Assembly (NCBI GenBank): GCA_037141255.1
Contig: JBAXCX010000040.1
Location: 1-20,961 of the forward strand
DNA: 20,961 bases
From: IMCC26207 sp037141255
Lineage (GTDB): Bacteria; Actinomycetota; Acidimicrobiia; Acidimicrobiales; Microtrichaceae
Direction: 5' to 3'
The notes beneath the pieces were generated by a model that was given only the letters and a program-made list of their open reading frames with translations, was not told where the DNA came from and searched no databases. The position numbers were made by a program, and so were the translations under genes. Of this stretch, positions 10,601 to 17,327 are shown one piece after another (position 1 is the first letter of the stretch; each line of letters opens with the position of its first letter).

Positions 10601-11463
10601 AGGGTGGCGGAACCGTGCTGCTAGCGCGGGGTTCGGTTGCAGCAGATCTTGGTCTTCCGGTTCGCGCCGTGGTGGTGTACGCAAGCAGCTTTGCCGATGG
10701 TATTCACACATCCATTCCAGCGCCTGGCCTCGGTGCGTTGTCTTGCGTGCTCGGTGCTGAGAACTCGCCGTTGGCTCAAGCCCTCACCAAGCATGGGCTC
10801 ACCGCAGATGATCTCGCCGTGGTATCCAAACATGACACCTCTACCGGAGCGAATGACCCCAATGAGAGCGAGTTGCATCAGCGGATCGCAACCGCCCTCG
10901 GCCGCACACCGGGAAATCCGCTACTCGTTGTATCTCAAAAGACGGTGACGGGTCATGCCAAGGGTGGCTCGGCTGCATGGCAGATGATTGGTCTGATGCA
11001 GGTGCTTGAGTCGGGAGAAATCCCCGGTAATCGAAATTTGGAGTGCCTTGATGAATCACATCGTGATCATCAGTTTTTGGCCTACGGGCATCGGTCAATC
11101 TTGGCAGGCGAACCGCTCAAAGCCGGCCTTCTGAGCAGCCTTGGGTTTGGGCACGTGTCGGCCGTGTTGTGCCTTGGTAGCGCTGAAGTTTTCACTGCTG
11201 CTTTGATCGCCGAGTCCGGTGAGCAGGTCGCGGCTAGCTATCAGAGTCTTGCCGCATCTCGTCAACGAGTTGGAAAGCAACGACGACTCGAAAACCGCTA
11301 CGGGGTTCGTCCCGGATATTCCAAACGAGTGGAGAGGCGTCTTCGGGGGGCAGAGAACTCTGCGCAGCAGCGCTTGGAAGAGGTCATGCTCTTGACTGAT
11401 CCAAGTGTGCGCCTAGGCGCCGACGGGCTGTACGCGGCAAACCTAGATTTGGGTTCAGAATGA
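1624..11463 (+). CDS. fas: Type I fatty acid synthase, bacterial AT-ER-DH-MPT-ACP-KR-KS megasynthase
   Basis: A single chain of about 3279 aa that builds fatty acyl-CoA from acetyl- and malonyl-CoA in the cytoplasm. Domains in order: acetyltransferase with GHSGG, nucleophile Ser171; FMN enoyl reductase with PGMTPTT (490-496), EGGTAGGHH (634-642) and GGGIG (669-673); hot-dog dehydratase with GDHNPLH (1341-1347) and GPIVHG (1360-1365); malonyl/palmitoyl transferase with FPGQG (1452-1456) and GHSVGEY, Ser1554; a Pro/Val linker (from 1868); carrier domain DGVSSRRNQ, with Ser1920 the likely phosphopantetheine site by alignment with yeast ACP GGKS; ketoreductase TGASPGSIA (from 2302), Ser2455, Tyr2467, Lys2471; ketosynthase Cys2918, His3070, His3111. 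All catalytic groups appear intact. The M. tuberculosis enzyme is about 3069 aa, so this one is somewhat longer. It has no fused transferase domain to activate the carrier; that role falls to acpS, whose ATG overlaps the fas stop. Confidence 0.97.
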   Translation: MSVSSLPPRFDSPNFGSNEPSSTQIDFPNFDAPVGSTRNPVVGSLAHDLAQGTATAALSFAGQGWRWWDDLDALLLRRSWIRPRALAWAELIAEYAAEPAIRDLGGASSSFAPLQWIQAGASRPSAGELAALPLSLPGVLLTQLLCYREAWEDGLSQAVQAGSVLAATGHSGGLLAAAAVAAQPDGLEQQDLLQPFLQMAVLLGQLSGTCEQAVSAGALGAALHASPEAETPMVAVSGIRVDRLQALLDDLNSSRTGSLGPANEVRIGLHHGAFRAVISGSPKALRVAHQHLLAQLALTPTAAKFSWEPLAVSSPCHHPMLESVRAEVVSQARQLGIVLPAPSGVVALVTPDGPRVLGQSQAPVATGPTPDLLGELTAAMLTRPGYWDRTAVRLSEGSLGFAAADWILDLGPSDGIAKLSAQACRGTSTRVVALATEKGRRELVTVGAASEGTPKLYSAYAPRVVTLPDGSRRLENFFTKASGRSPMVLPGMTPTTVDAGIVAAAANQGFCAELAGGGQVTEAVFAERIRELVELLVPGQEVVFNALHLDPYLWGLHLGRTRLVQAARRAGAPICGVTISAGIPATEDAVALLDELAELGIWLNAFKPGTLKQIRQVVAIAAAAPHHNVFVHVEGGTAGGHHSWESLEDLLLASYHLLRDQPNIVVCVGGGIGTPESATEFLTGTWSLPHVGVPMPVDAVLLGTVTMAAQEATATAGVKEALRRAQGTNSSGGTHGFVLPEQVAGSVTSGRSGLDADIHFLHNSASRCAALLDEVAGDAKAVAGRKLEIIAALELTAKPYFGDPSEMTYEQFLVRFVQLTARGRQGRYEDGRWLDPSHRERFVALLQRAEARLDPRESGRIPTRFSDSSSVDDPSVAIARLLSDYPLLGQTQLHPADPGYFLFICKQPGKPVPFVPVIDADVRRWYQSDSLWQAQHPDFDADSVLVIPGPAAVGGIAVIDEPIAEILGGFEAHVIDHLTALGQLAEPVDRLLRRGSTAELTGPAAALLEAKTVLMDGRILPNPVHAFGTVEDWSFSTEADGRIIQATCVLSSLEHVVLHVGERKSADAQTVTLTLSFPALAGYGERVPDHMSVHLPSAELPQQPMADAQDSVELRFEHRSHNGVDVLQLDSAARVEALDELLRKVLIRTDIPVVALGSEITLEVSSDLRRRAAYARLVQAETAGELPDAWLAVVWPAVFATLGAPEIVGSLLDLVHLEHQVSILGDLSEIRALDGDLTVRARVCEISDHELGTRVDTVAEVRRGAVAGSPAGSDEPVLLRISGGFLLRGVRELAHLNASFAAKVESGSLTSPEIHDTPRRTLGSLEICAPISMESFAALSGDHNPLHRSRAIALLAGLDGPIVHGAWTSAIAQRAAIEFGCNGDSERLVQFHAKFIAPVMPGEAVKATLTRTALRAGRTIVEINVVVQREGGHVPALIATAELLPPPTAYVFPGQGIQQPGMGMDGYERSAAARHVWDRADLFTREQLGFSILAIVRENPSIISADGELHRHPQGVLNLTQFTQVALAALAAAQVAELRERGVFDERAVVAGHSVGEYNALAALGQVLSLESVVELVFRRGQAMHQLVPRDADGNSQFRLGVIRPHLLAMNHQQIEALVVRVREQVNSTLEIVNFNMRDKQYAVTGTGTALDALDQELLAVAPSGSRPAFVYVPGIDVPFHSSALVDGVGEFRKHLARCLPERIDPAALVGRYVPNLVPEVFSLERRYVKQVSDYVDSAVLKKILTEWHVWSADSGLLCRELLIELLAWQFASPVRWIETQDLLFTEQSAGGLGCERVIEVGLGVAPTLTNLAKGTLALDDRTFGRVSVQNIETDSIKVFATDEETEADSESELLDSKSTELPAPETVPVVTVPVVAGPVVDSAVDAAEAMRHLIAHLCKIRIDQLSATESIDDLVDGVSSRRNQILMDLGAEFTISGVDGARELPLAQLASELATRSKRYSFPGAVLREVRESALAPVLGPRRIKTRDVTARVTDFWALGTGWAERVLMILAADSREGDSGRGGALGRLHPMPTSGANLIDAAVQLAADDAGLVLSPPGVTAAAGEAVDAAAVTALEQRIAGPDGLLADAAREMLRRVSGPEESVGEDDTSVVDRLTLLETEHGERRAAAVAPAFDARRHVVFRSWWGMARHDIVALHHAGLRAEQDAELHSELDAEAGRLARYQVDPGVQASARWFATRAAARGDVIAEARFLKILGGEPWVVPVPAQRPVLATDLSAEQFVGGAEETAADESRIDEFIAEQRILPSMWAETFADQLDLLRGVSRTSAANAFSTETALITGASPGSIAVEVVSRLLAGGAKVICTTTHATPERLGFYRELYNTCAAPGAELHVIPANMASFADIDELVDWLLAPVIDRSGGFARTVKDPLHPTMVLPFAAGPVLGDLPDAGPASEVSMRVLLWGVERLVGRLTEATQRSGTGQRRIKLVLPFSPNHGDFGGDGAYGEAKAALEVLSEKWISEQARWGHQIDLVTVKIGWVRGTGLMENNGGLGALIERDLGVRTFSSAEMGWMIAALCSPEVTAVAQQNRQAEPVEITADFTGGLADIGGLRAALAPLVAELESQVAHLVRTPSIQDADESIPALLSAVGLSDSQASGSVGSVPRELLRPTCSLHDMVVVLGAGEVGPWGSSVTRFDLEVEADLADGSIAELAWTCGLIRWESDLDGGSWVDAATDEAVAESVLAEQYREQVLALCGIRTYEVDGPLNPDGVPLLVEVFLERDVVITAADETDARAFAAADPENTSVLLTAEGDWQVVRRAGSAIRVPRRAKLSRRVGAQIPSGFDPMRWGIPAEMAASVDRLSLWNLVATVEAFLDAGIEPEELMARVHPARVGNTQGSGMGGMSSVQTLYRDSVLGGDHANDILQEGLSNVVAAYVMQSYVGGYGPMVHPVAACATAAVSVEDAVDKIRAGKADVIVAGGWDDLQLEGVLGFSTMSATAASDHMEAAGFEPRQYSRANDVRRAGFVEAQGGGTVLLARGSVAADLGLPVRAVVVYASSFADGIHTSIPAPGLGALSCVLGAENSPLAQALTKHGLTADDLAVVSKHDTSTGANDPNESELHQRIATALGRTPGNPLLVVSQKTVTGHAKGGSAAWQMIGLMQVLESGEIPGNRNLECLDESHRDHQFLAYGHRSILAGEPLKAGLLSSLGFGHVSAVLCLGSAEVFTAALIAESGEQVAASYQSLAASRQRVGKQRRLENRYGVRPGYSKRVERRLRGAENSAQQRLEEVMLLTDPSVRLGADGLYAANLDLGSE
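7225..7266 (+). repeat. Pro/Val-rich linker repeats before the FAS carrier domain
   Basis: Two copies of gtgcctgttgtg 15 bases apart, followed by a third partial copy, encode VPVVTVPVVAGPVV (residues 1868-1881). They follow an acidic Glu/Ser stretch. The position, between the malonyl/palmitoyl transferase and the carrier domain, fits a flexible tether that lets the carrier reach the active sites. The tether role is inference from position and composition. Confidence 0.65.
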
Positions 11464-11888
11464 GCGTGATTGGCATGGGAATCGACCTTGTCGATGTTCC
11501 AACATTCTCTGAGCAACTTGACGTGGCGGGGTCCACATTCCTGCAGCAGGCCTTTACAGCGGGCGAGCGGGCCGAGGTGGGTTCCACTGAACCCTCACGT
11601 TCGCGGCGCCTAGCGGCGAGGTACGCCGCGAAAGAAGCCTTTATTAAGGCTTGGTCGGCGAGCAGGTTCGACGCGGAACCGAGCCTTACTTCTTGGCAAC
11701 TCTGTGAAATTGAAGTGGTCAACGATGCTTATGGTCGACCTGCGTTGCGGCTCTCTGGAGAGGTTGAGCGCGCTGTATGTGCTCAGCTGGGGGATCGATG
11801 GGTTGCGCATGTTTCCCTCACTCATGATGGACCGAGTGCAGCAGCGGTTGTGGTACTCGAACTCCTGCCAGCGAAGAAAAACACATGA
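11460..11888 (+). CDS. acpS: Holo-[acyl-carrier-protein] synthase
   Basis: This 142-aa enzyme transfers 4'-phosphopantetheine from CoA to a carrier-protein serine, here most likely Ser1920 of the adjacent FAS. The AcpS signature is complete: GMGIDLVDV with metal-binding Asp9 at the N-terminus, RLAARYAAKEAFIKAW with Glu59 and Lys58, and the C-terminal strand HVSLTHDGPSAAAVV (from His117). Length matches the family. Its ATG overlaps the fas stop by four bases and its stop overlaps the next gene's ATG in the same way. There is no good Shine-Dalgarno sequence, so translation is probably coupled to fas. The same fas-acpS order is known in mycobacteria, where AcpS activates FAS I. Confidence 0.96.
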   Translation: MSVIGMGIDLVDVPTFSEQLDVAGSTFLQQAFTAGERAEVGSTEPSRSRRLAARYAAKEAFIKAWSASRFDAEPSLTSWQLCEIEVVNDAYGRPALRLSGEVERAVCAQLGDRWVAHVSLTHDGPSAAAVVVLELLPAKKNT

Positions 11889-14800
11889 GCTTCACACGGG
11901 TAGCCGTTCTGAATCGTGGTGACGCTGCTTTGCGTTTTTTGCGAACGGCCCGCGAACTTGCCGAGGGTGAAGGCCCGGTACTGCAAGTGGTTGCAGTCTT
12001 CACCGATCCTGATGCCAATGCGCCTTTTGTGCGTCTTGCAGATGATGCAATCTCGTTGGGTGCTGCCCTGCAGAGCACTGCTGCCGGAAGCCTTGCGCCT
12101 GCATACTGCATGCATGATCTTGTGATCGACAAGTTGCTCGATGCCAAAATCGAGGCGGTCTGGCCGGGCTGGGGCTTTGTCTCTGAGGATGATCTGTTTG
12201 TAGATCGGCTGACCGAGGCGGGGATTGCATTTATTGGTCCTCCGGCCGCAGCCATGCGCCGCCTTGGCGAGAAGGTGCAAGCGAAACATCTCGCCGCGCA
12301 ATGCGGCGTGCCGTTGGCGCCGTGGGTGGCTCTTGATCTGAGTGCTGATCCAAAGAGTTGGGTTGAAGCGGTGCAGGTTGTTGGATTGCCCGTCATGATC
12401 AAAGCTGCCAATGGAGGCGGTGGGCGCGGGATCCGGCGGGTGGATTCTCTTGAGCAGGTCATGACGGCCGTGCAGTCTGTGCGCGCCGAGGCCGAAGCGG
12501 CCTTTGGCCCTGGCGCAGTTTTTGCCGAGCAGTGCATTCAGTCAGCTCGCCACGTTGAGGTGCAATTCCTTGTTGGCGCTGATGGCACCGCAGATACGTT
12601 TGGCATCCGAGATTGCTCGATCCAACGTCGACATCAAAAGCTCATAGAAGAAACCCCTTCGCCAGTTCTGTCGGCTGTAGAGGAGGATCGCTTAACTGCT
12701 TCCACTGCTCGCCTCGCAGAGGCCGCAGGCTATCGAGGCGTCGGCACGGCAGAGTTTCTCTTTGACCCGGTCAGCAGGCTCACGACTTTTTGTGAGGTCA
12801 ACGCCCGGCTCCAGGTAGAGCACACGGTCACCGAGATGGTGTGGGGAGTTGACTTGGTTCGCGCTCAAATCCAAATTGCGCTCGGGTCGGCCCATGAACG
12901 CTCAGCAGGGCCTCAGGGATGGGCTATCGAAGCGCGTGTTGTTGCCGAGGACGCCGAGCGCGGTTTTGCTCCAGCACCTGGCCGAGTGCTCGTGCATCGA
13001 CCAGCGGCAGGACCAAATGTGCGCGTTGATGCTGGAATTCGTGCTGGCTCAGATATTCCTGTTGAGTTCGATTCCATGATTGCCAAAGTTTTGGCTTGGG
13101 GCCCGACCCGAGATCGAGCCTTTGCAACGTTGACTCGAGCGGTACGCGAGTATGAGGTGTTGATTGAGGACGGGGCAACCAACCGTGGCGTTCTCTTGGA
13201 TCTGCTCGGTAGACCCGAGGTAAGAAATGCCACGGCTACTACTACGTGGTTGGAGTCAGTTGATGACCTTGGCGTTGAGGGTCGCCAAGCGGGAACGGTG
13301 GTGGCGTTAGCCGTTGCTGCCATCGAGTTAGCTCGACAGGATCGCAGTTTGCGAATTGCGCAGTTCTTTATCAATGCGCGTTCCGGTGTGCCGGCAGCTG
13401 ATGGCATGGCAACGAGACCAGTCGAAGTTGAACTCAGTCTGCGTGACGCTTCGGTTGTACTCGCTGTTTGTCATATGGGGGGAACTCGTTGGCTGGTCGG
13501 CCCACGAGGACAGCAGATCCAGATTCTGTTGGAGCAGCTAGATGCAACTGCAGCAGTGGTGCATCTTGGTGGGCAGACACTGCGGGTTCTCGTCCACCGC
13601 GGTAGCAGCGGCGTGAATGTTGATGTTGATGGCACGCTGCATCGGGTGCAAGAGACAGAAATGGGAATGGTGCGCGCCGCCGGACCCGCGTTAGTGGTCG
13701 AGATTTCGGTGCAGGTTGGAGATCACGTCACAGCCGGCCAGCGCATCGGCACCTTGGAGTCCATGAAAACCGAGGCTCCGCTCCTAGCGGAAGTAGCGGG
13801 CGAGGTTGAGCGGATTTTGGTACCAGCGGGGGCTCAAGTGATTGCGGGTGAGTCAATCTTGGTGCTGCGGCCGACCCTGAGGGACTTGGGATCCGATGGG
13901 AGCGCGCTTGGCTTGCCGAACACGACTGACAGTGCGGTCTCAACCGCTCCTTGGCCGGCGAATGATCAGTCAGAAGTTGAACGAGTTGAGGCTGTCATTG
14001 ACGCCGTCCTCCTTGGTTTTGAGGCTGACGCAAAAGAGGTTGCAGATGTCATAGCCGAGTTAGACGCACTTGCCCGTCAGACTGACCCCGAAGAAGCGCT
14101 GATGGACTGTTCCGGGCTGGTGAGCAGGCTCACAACTTTTGCGCGCATTGAGGCGCTCTTTGAACGCAACCTGCTTTTGCTTGACGATCATTCTGCGGCG
14201 ATTAGTGCAGAAGTCGCTTTTCATGATTTGTGCTCAAGGTTTCAGGATCACCGAGGTGAGATCCTGGTTGAGCTTGTTCCACTCCTTGCAGAGGCCCTTG
14301 CTTGTTACGGGTTGAGTTTGGATTCTTCGCAAGAGGAACTCGCCGGCGCACTCTGGCGGATTGCGGGCACACGAGCCCGACTTGGGGAACGCAAGCGTCT
14401 GATGATTGCAGTAGTTCGCGCAGTTGCGTCCTCCGTGCGGAACCATGCGCTCGATGGCACAGAGTTTCTTGCTGCGCTGACGCAGGTCGAGCGAGTGGCC
14501 ACTGCTTCGATGGCAACGCTTGTTGACGCAGCAGTTTTGGTCCGCGCCGAGTTGGGCGCTGCGCAAAGTAGTGCTCATTCGGTGGACCCATCCTCGATGA
14601 ACCCATTGAGTCTTGCGGGCCTTGAGCGATACCAAAATGTGGTGGTCACGGTGCTTGATGCGGTGGTCACTCCGGCAGGTCGATCAGTGGTGGCGAGTGT
14701 GGTCTCGCAGACTGATTCGCAGGACCAAAGAATAGTTTTGTCCATCGATTTACTAGCCGCGCCGCAAGACCTTTCCGCGGTGACCGAGGAGCAGATTCTG

Positions 14801-16963
14801 CCATTTGCAGAGCTCTTTACCGCTGGGGTGGGCCTGTTGCGCACACGACGGGAGCGTATTTCGGTGGCGGGTCAGCAAGACGGTTGGTGGGCTGCGCTGC
14901 ATCTTGTACTTCGAGGCACGAGCTCTGGGAATCCTGCAGCGATGCTTGGACTAGCCAAGCGTTTCGAGGCCGGAACTAGAGGCCTTGCCTTGCAGGAGTT
15001 CACGGTTGCACTTGTCCCCCAGGTGCACTCAACTCCGAAAGACCTGAGCGTCACAGAGGAACAAGAGTTGCTTCTCAGCGATGAATGGGTGAGCCCAACT
15101 GCACAACAAGAGGATGTGTTGCTTGAGTTTTCGATGCGTCGCCGGTCGCATGCGCGGCTCGAAGTTGAAGCCTCTGACGCAATGTTGGCTGCCCGGCCGA
15201 GATCGGCGCTTGACCGGCGAGCCTTGACTGCGCGTCGCATGGGCGTGATTGATCCTTGGGAGCTCGTTGGTTTGCTCGAGGGTCGGCTTTGGGGCGGTGA
15301 CCTTCCCCATCCCTCTTTGGCTGAAGGGCGCTTTATTGAACATGATCTCGCCGAGCTAGACGCAGAAGTTCTCGATCAAGAGGTCGACCACTTAGTTCCT
15401 GCACTACGTCCGCCCGCTGAGCATCTCTGCTCAGTCATTGTTGGCCTAGTGGCAAACCCACTTCCGGGACGAACGGACTGGGCTGAGCGAGTGCTGATCA
15501 TGGGCGACCCGTTGGCAGGGATGGGCTCGCTCGGCGAGGCAGAGTGTCGGCGGATTCTTGCAGCACTTCATCTGGCCGAGCAACGCGGTCTGCGTGTGGA
15601 GTGGGTCACGTTGTCTTCTGGGGCGCGGATTGCTTGGGACTCCGGAACCGAGAATCTTGATTGGACAGCCGCTGTTCTTCGCCGGATTGTTGAATTCACC
15701 ACCGCTGGGGGCGAGATCGACGTGATCGTTTCTGGTGTAAACGTCGGTGCGCAGTCCTATTGGAATGCCGAGGCAACGATGTTGATGCATACACGCGGAG
15801 TCCTCATCATGGTTCCAACCGCCTCGATGGTTCTGACAGGGAAAAGAGCACTCGAGTTTTCGGGTTCAGTAGGCGCTCAGGATGAGGTTGGAATTGGTGG
15901 TCATGATCGGATCATGGGCCCGAATGGGCAGTCCCAATACCGAGCTGATGACCTTGCTGATGCCTACGCGATTCTGATGGAGCACCATGCGCTCACCCTT
16001 GCGGGGAAGACTAACGCCGCTGCGCCAATCCTGAGCAGTGCTGACCCCGTAGACAGAGATATCTGTGCAGCGCCGTATCTCGATGGGGAGGAAGATTTTG
16101 CATGTGTTGGCGACATCTTTGACCCTACGATGAACCCGGGCAGAAAACGTCCCTTTGCAGTGCGGGCAGTCATGAGCGCAGTGGCCGATTCGGATGCTGC
16201 ACGACTTGAGCGATGGCGAACCATGGCCGATGCCGACGGTGCGGTGGTCTGGGAAACACGTATTGGCGGTCACCCCGTAGCGATGATCGGCATTGAGTCA
16301 AGGCCCCGAGAAAGAACTGAGCCCGGACCTATTGATGGCCCGACTCAATGGGCTGGGGGCACGTTGTACCCGGCATCCTCGAAGAAAGTAGCCAGAGCCC
16401 TTCGCGCCGCATCAGGAAACCGATCGGCGGTGATTTTGGCAAATCTTTCGGGCTTTGACGGAAGCCCCGAGTCTTTGCGCCGCTTGCAATTGGAATACGG
16501 AGCAGAGATTGCGCGAGCAGTTGTGGAGTTCAAAGGCCGAATCGTATTTGTGGTGATCGGCAGATATCACGGTGGTGCCTACGTGGTGTTTTCAAAGCGC
16601 CTGAACACGCAACTGACTGCTTTCGCAATAGAAGGAAGCTACGCCTCTGTGATTGGTGGTGCTCCCGCAGCGGCTGTAGTGCTGACGCGGGACGTGCGCA
16701 ATCGAGTTGCTGAGGACGAAGAACTGCTCTCTGCACGGTCAGCCTTAGATGCTGCGGGCGACATAACACCGGATCATCGGCTGCGACTCGTGGAGGCACT
16801 TGAGACGGCACGCTTAGGTGCCGTAGCTCGAGCGCGATCTTCGGTGGCCGCAGATTTTGATGCAGTTCACACGGTGGAGCGCGCAGTGAAAGTCGGGTCA
16901 CTCGATGCGGTGATTTCCGCCGCAGAACTCCGCCCCGAGATCGTGGCGGCCCTCAGTGGGTGA
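11885..16963 (+). CDS. Single-chain acetyl/propionyl-CoA carboxylase (BC-BCCP-middle-CT fusion)
   Basis: This 1692-aa protein carries every part of a biotin-dependent acyl-CoA carboxylase, which makes malonyl-CoA (or methylmalonyl-CoA) from bicarbonate and ATP. The biotin carboxylase covers about 1-450: VLNRGDAALR near the start, ATP-grasp Lys173 with GGGGRG (177-182), CSIQRRHQK (from 244) and EVNARLQVEH (304-313). The biotin carrier lies at about 595-665, with ESMKTE and biotinyl Lys628. A mainly helical stretch (about 670-1115) has no motif I recognise and resembles in position the central region of eukaryotic ACC. The carboxyltransferase (about 1119-1692) has SGAR (1245-1248) and LTGK (1317-1320), then a second half with GGHPVAMIGIESR, ILANLSGFDGS and YHGGAYVVFSK. 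Similar fusions are, to my recollection, annotated in some other actinobacteria, but most bacteria use separate subunits. Following FAS and AcpS, acetyl-CoA is the likeliest substrate; acyl preference cannot be read directly. Confidence 0.9.
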   Translation: MSFTRVAVLNRGDAALRFLRTARELAEGEGPVLQVVAVFTDPDANAPFVRLADDAISLGAALQSTAAGSLAPAYCMHDLVIDKLLDAKIEAVWPGWGFVSEDDLFVDRLTEAGIAFIGPPAAAMRRLGEKVQAKHLAAQCGVPLAPWVALDLSADPKSWVEAVQVVGLPVMIKAANGGGGRGIRRVDSLEQVMTAVQSVRAEAEAAFGPGAVFAEQCIQSARHVEVQFLVGADGTADTFGIRDCSIQRRHQKLIEETPSPVLSAVEEDRLTASTARLAEAAGYRGVGTAEFLFDPVSRLTTFCEVNARLQVEHTVTEMVWGVDLVRAQIQIALGSAHERSAGPQGWAIEARVVAEDAERGFAPAPGRVLVHRPAAGPNVRVDAGIRAGSDIPVEFDSMIAKVLAWGPTRDRAFATLTRAVREYEVLIEDGATNRGVLLDLLGRPEVRNATATTTWLESVDDLGVEGRQAGTVVALAVAAIELARQDRSLRIAQFFINARSGVPAADGMATRPVEVELSLRDASVVLAVCHMGGTRWLVGPRGQQIQILLEQLDATAAVVHLGGQTLRVLVHRGSSGVNVDVDGTLHRVQETEMGMVRAAGPALVVEISVQVGDHVTAGQRIGTLESMKTEAPLLAEVAGEVERILVPAGAQVIAGESILVLRPTLRDLGSDGSALGLPNTTDSAVSTAPWPANDQSEVERVEAVIDAVLLGFEADAKEVADVIAELDALARQTDPEEALMDCSGLVSRLTTFARIEALFERNLLLLDDHSAAISAEVAFHDLCSRFQDHRGEILVELVPLLAEALACYGLSLDSSQEELAGALWRIAGTRARLGERKRLMIAVVRAVASSVRNHALDGTEFLAALTQVERVATASMATLVDAAVLVRAELGAAQSSAHSVDPSSMNPLSLAGLERYQNVVVTVLDAVVTPAGRSVVASVVSQTDSQDQRIVLSIDLLAAPQDLSAVTEEQILPFAELFTAGVGLLRTRRERISVAGQQDGWWAALHLVLRGTSSGNPAAMLGLAKRFEAGTRGLALQEFTVALVPQVHSTPKDLSVTEEQELLLSDEWVSPTAQQEDVLLEFSMRRRSHARLEVEASDAMLAARPRSALDRRALTARRMGVIDPWELVGLLEGRLWGGDLPHPSLAEGRFIEHDLAELDAEVLDQEVDHLVPALRPPAEHLCSVIVGLVANPLPGRTDWAERVLIMGDPLAGMGSLGEAECRRILAALHLAEQRGLRVEWVTLSSGARIAWDSGTENLDWTAAVLRRIVEFTTAGGEIDVIVSGVNVGAQSYWNAEATMLMHTRGVLIMVPTASMVLTGKRALEFSGSVGAQDEVGIGGHDRIMGPNGQSQYRADDLADAYAILMEHHALTLAGKTNAAAPILSSADPVDRDICAAPYLDGEEDFACVGDIFDPTMNPGRKRPFAVRAVMSAVADSDAARLERWRTMADADGAVVWETRIGGHPVAMIGIESRPRERTEPGPIDGPTQWAGGTLYPASSKKVARALRAASGNRSAVILANLSGFDGSPESLRRLQLEYGAEIARAVVEFKGRIVFVVIGRYHGGAYVVFSKRLNTQLTAFAIEGSYASVIGGAPAAAVVLTRDVRNRVAEDEELLSARSALDAAGDITPDHRLRLVEALETARLGAVARARSSVAADFDAVHTVERAVKVGSLDAVISAAELRPEIVAALSG

Positions 16964-17021
16964 TGAGGGCGAGTACAACTCTGGGGCTTTCCTAGGCAGT
17001 CAGGCCGCTTGGATTGAAAGC

Positions 17022-17041
17022 GATTACTCTCTTGAGTAATC
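17022..17041. other. Perfect 8-bp inverted repeat with 4-base loop after the carboxylase gene
   Basis: GATTACTC, four loop bases (tctt) and GAGTAATC form a perfect hairpin 59 bases after the carboxylase stop. The stem is AT-rich and has no following T run, so it is a poor intrinsic terminator. It could be an operator for the fmdB gene 58 bases downstream, or a transcript-end stabiliser. Confidence 0.5.
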
Positions 17042-17050
17042 AGTATTCAG

Positions 17051-17078
17051 CGTTGAGCGTTGAGCGTTCAGTGTTGAG
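17051..17078. repeat. Four tandem heptamers ahead of fmdB
   Basis: Consecutive 7-base units cgttgag, cgttgag, cgttcag and tgttgag, with a degenerate fifth (tattcag, 17044-17050) just before. They end 21 bases before the fmdB start codon, lie in non-coding sequence and abut the inverted repeat at 17022-17041. Confidence 0.7.
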
Positions 17079-17099
17079 CAGAGTGAATGAAGGAGCCGC

Positions 17100-17327
17100 A
17101 TGCCCACCTATGAGTTTCGATGTGTGACCTGCGAGACCGTGTTTGAGGATCGCCGAAGCATGGCTGAAGCTGATGACCCAGCAACCTGCCCTGATGGGCA
17201 TGTCGGAGCCAAACGGTTGCTGTCAGTTTTTGCTGCAACCTCTGGCGGGGGCGACACCCTGCGAGCGGCACCGAGCAGTTCGGCCCCCTCGCATTCAGGC
17301 GGTTGTTGCGGCGGCGGCTGTCATTAG
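17100..17327 (+). CDS. FmdB-family zinc-ribbon protein
   Basis: A 75-aa cytoplasmic protein beginning MPTYEFRCVTC, the hallmark of the FmdB/CxxC_CxxC_SSSS family. The ribbon uses Cys8 and Cys11, then CPDGH with Cys30 and possibly His34 in place of the last cysteine, and the protein ends in a Cys/Gly tail, CCGGGCH, that may bind more metal. Such tails are familiar in actinobacterial members. The family name comes from a proposed regulator of amidase genes, but no general function is established. AAGGAG at 17090-17095, four bases before ATG, supports the start. It sits between the carboxylase and desaturase genes on the same strand; a link to lipid synthesis is not shown. Confidence 0.9.
   Translation: MPTYEFRCVTCETVFEDRRSMAEADDPATCPDGHVGAKRLLSVFAATSGGGDTLRAAPSSSAPSHSGGCCGGGCH

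Noticed and set aside
11818..12537. Minus-strand frame of 239 codons across acpS and the start of the carboxylase
   Set aside because: It spans two well-supported genes on the other strand and is Ser/Ala/Arg/Thr-rich low complexity; it is a shadow of codon bias.
17163..17327. Missing fourth ribbon cysteine in the FmdB protein as evidence of a broken gene
   Set aside because: CPDGH followed by a Cys/Gly-rich tail is, as I recall, common in actinobacterial members of the family; the frame and ribosome binding site are intact.
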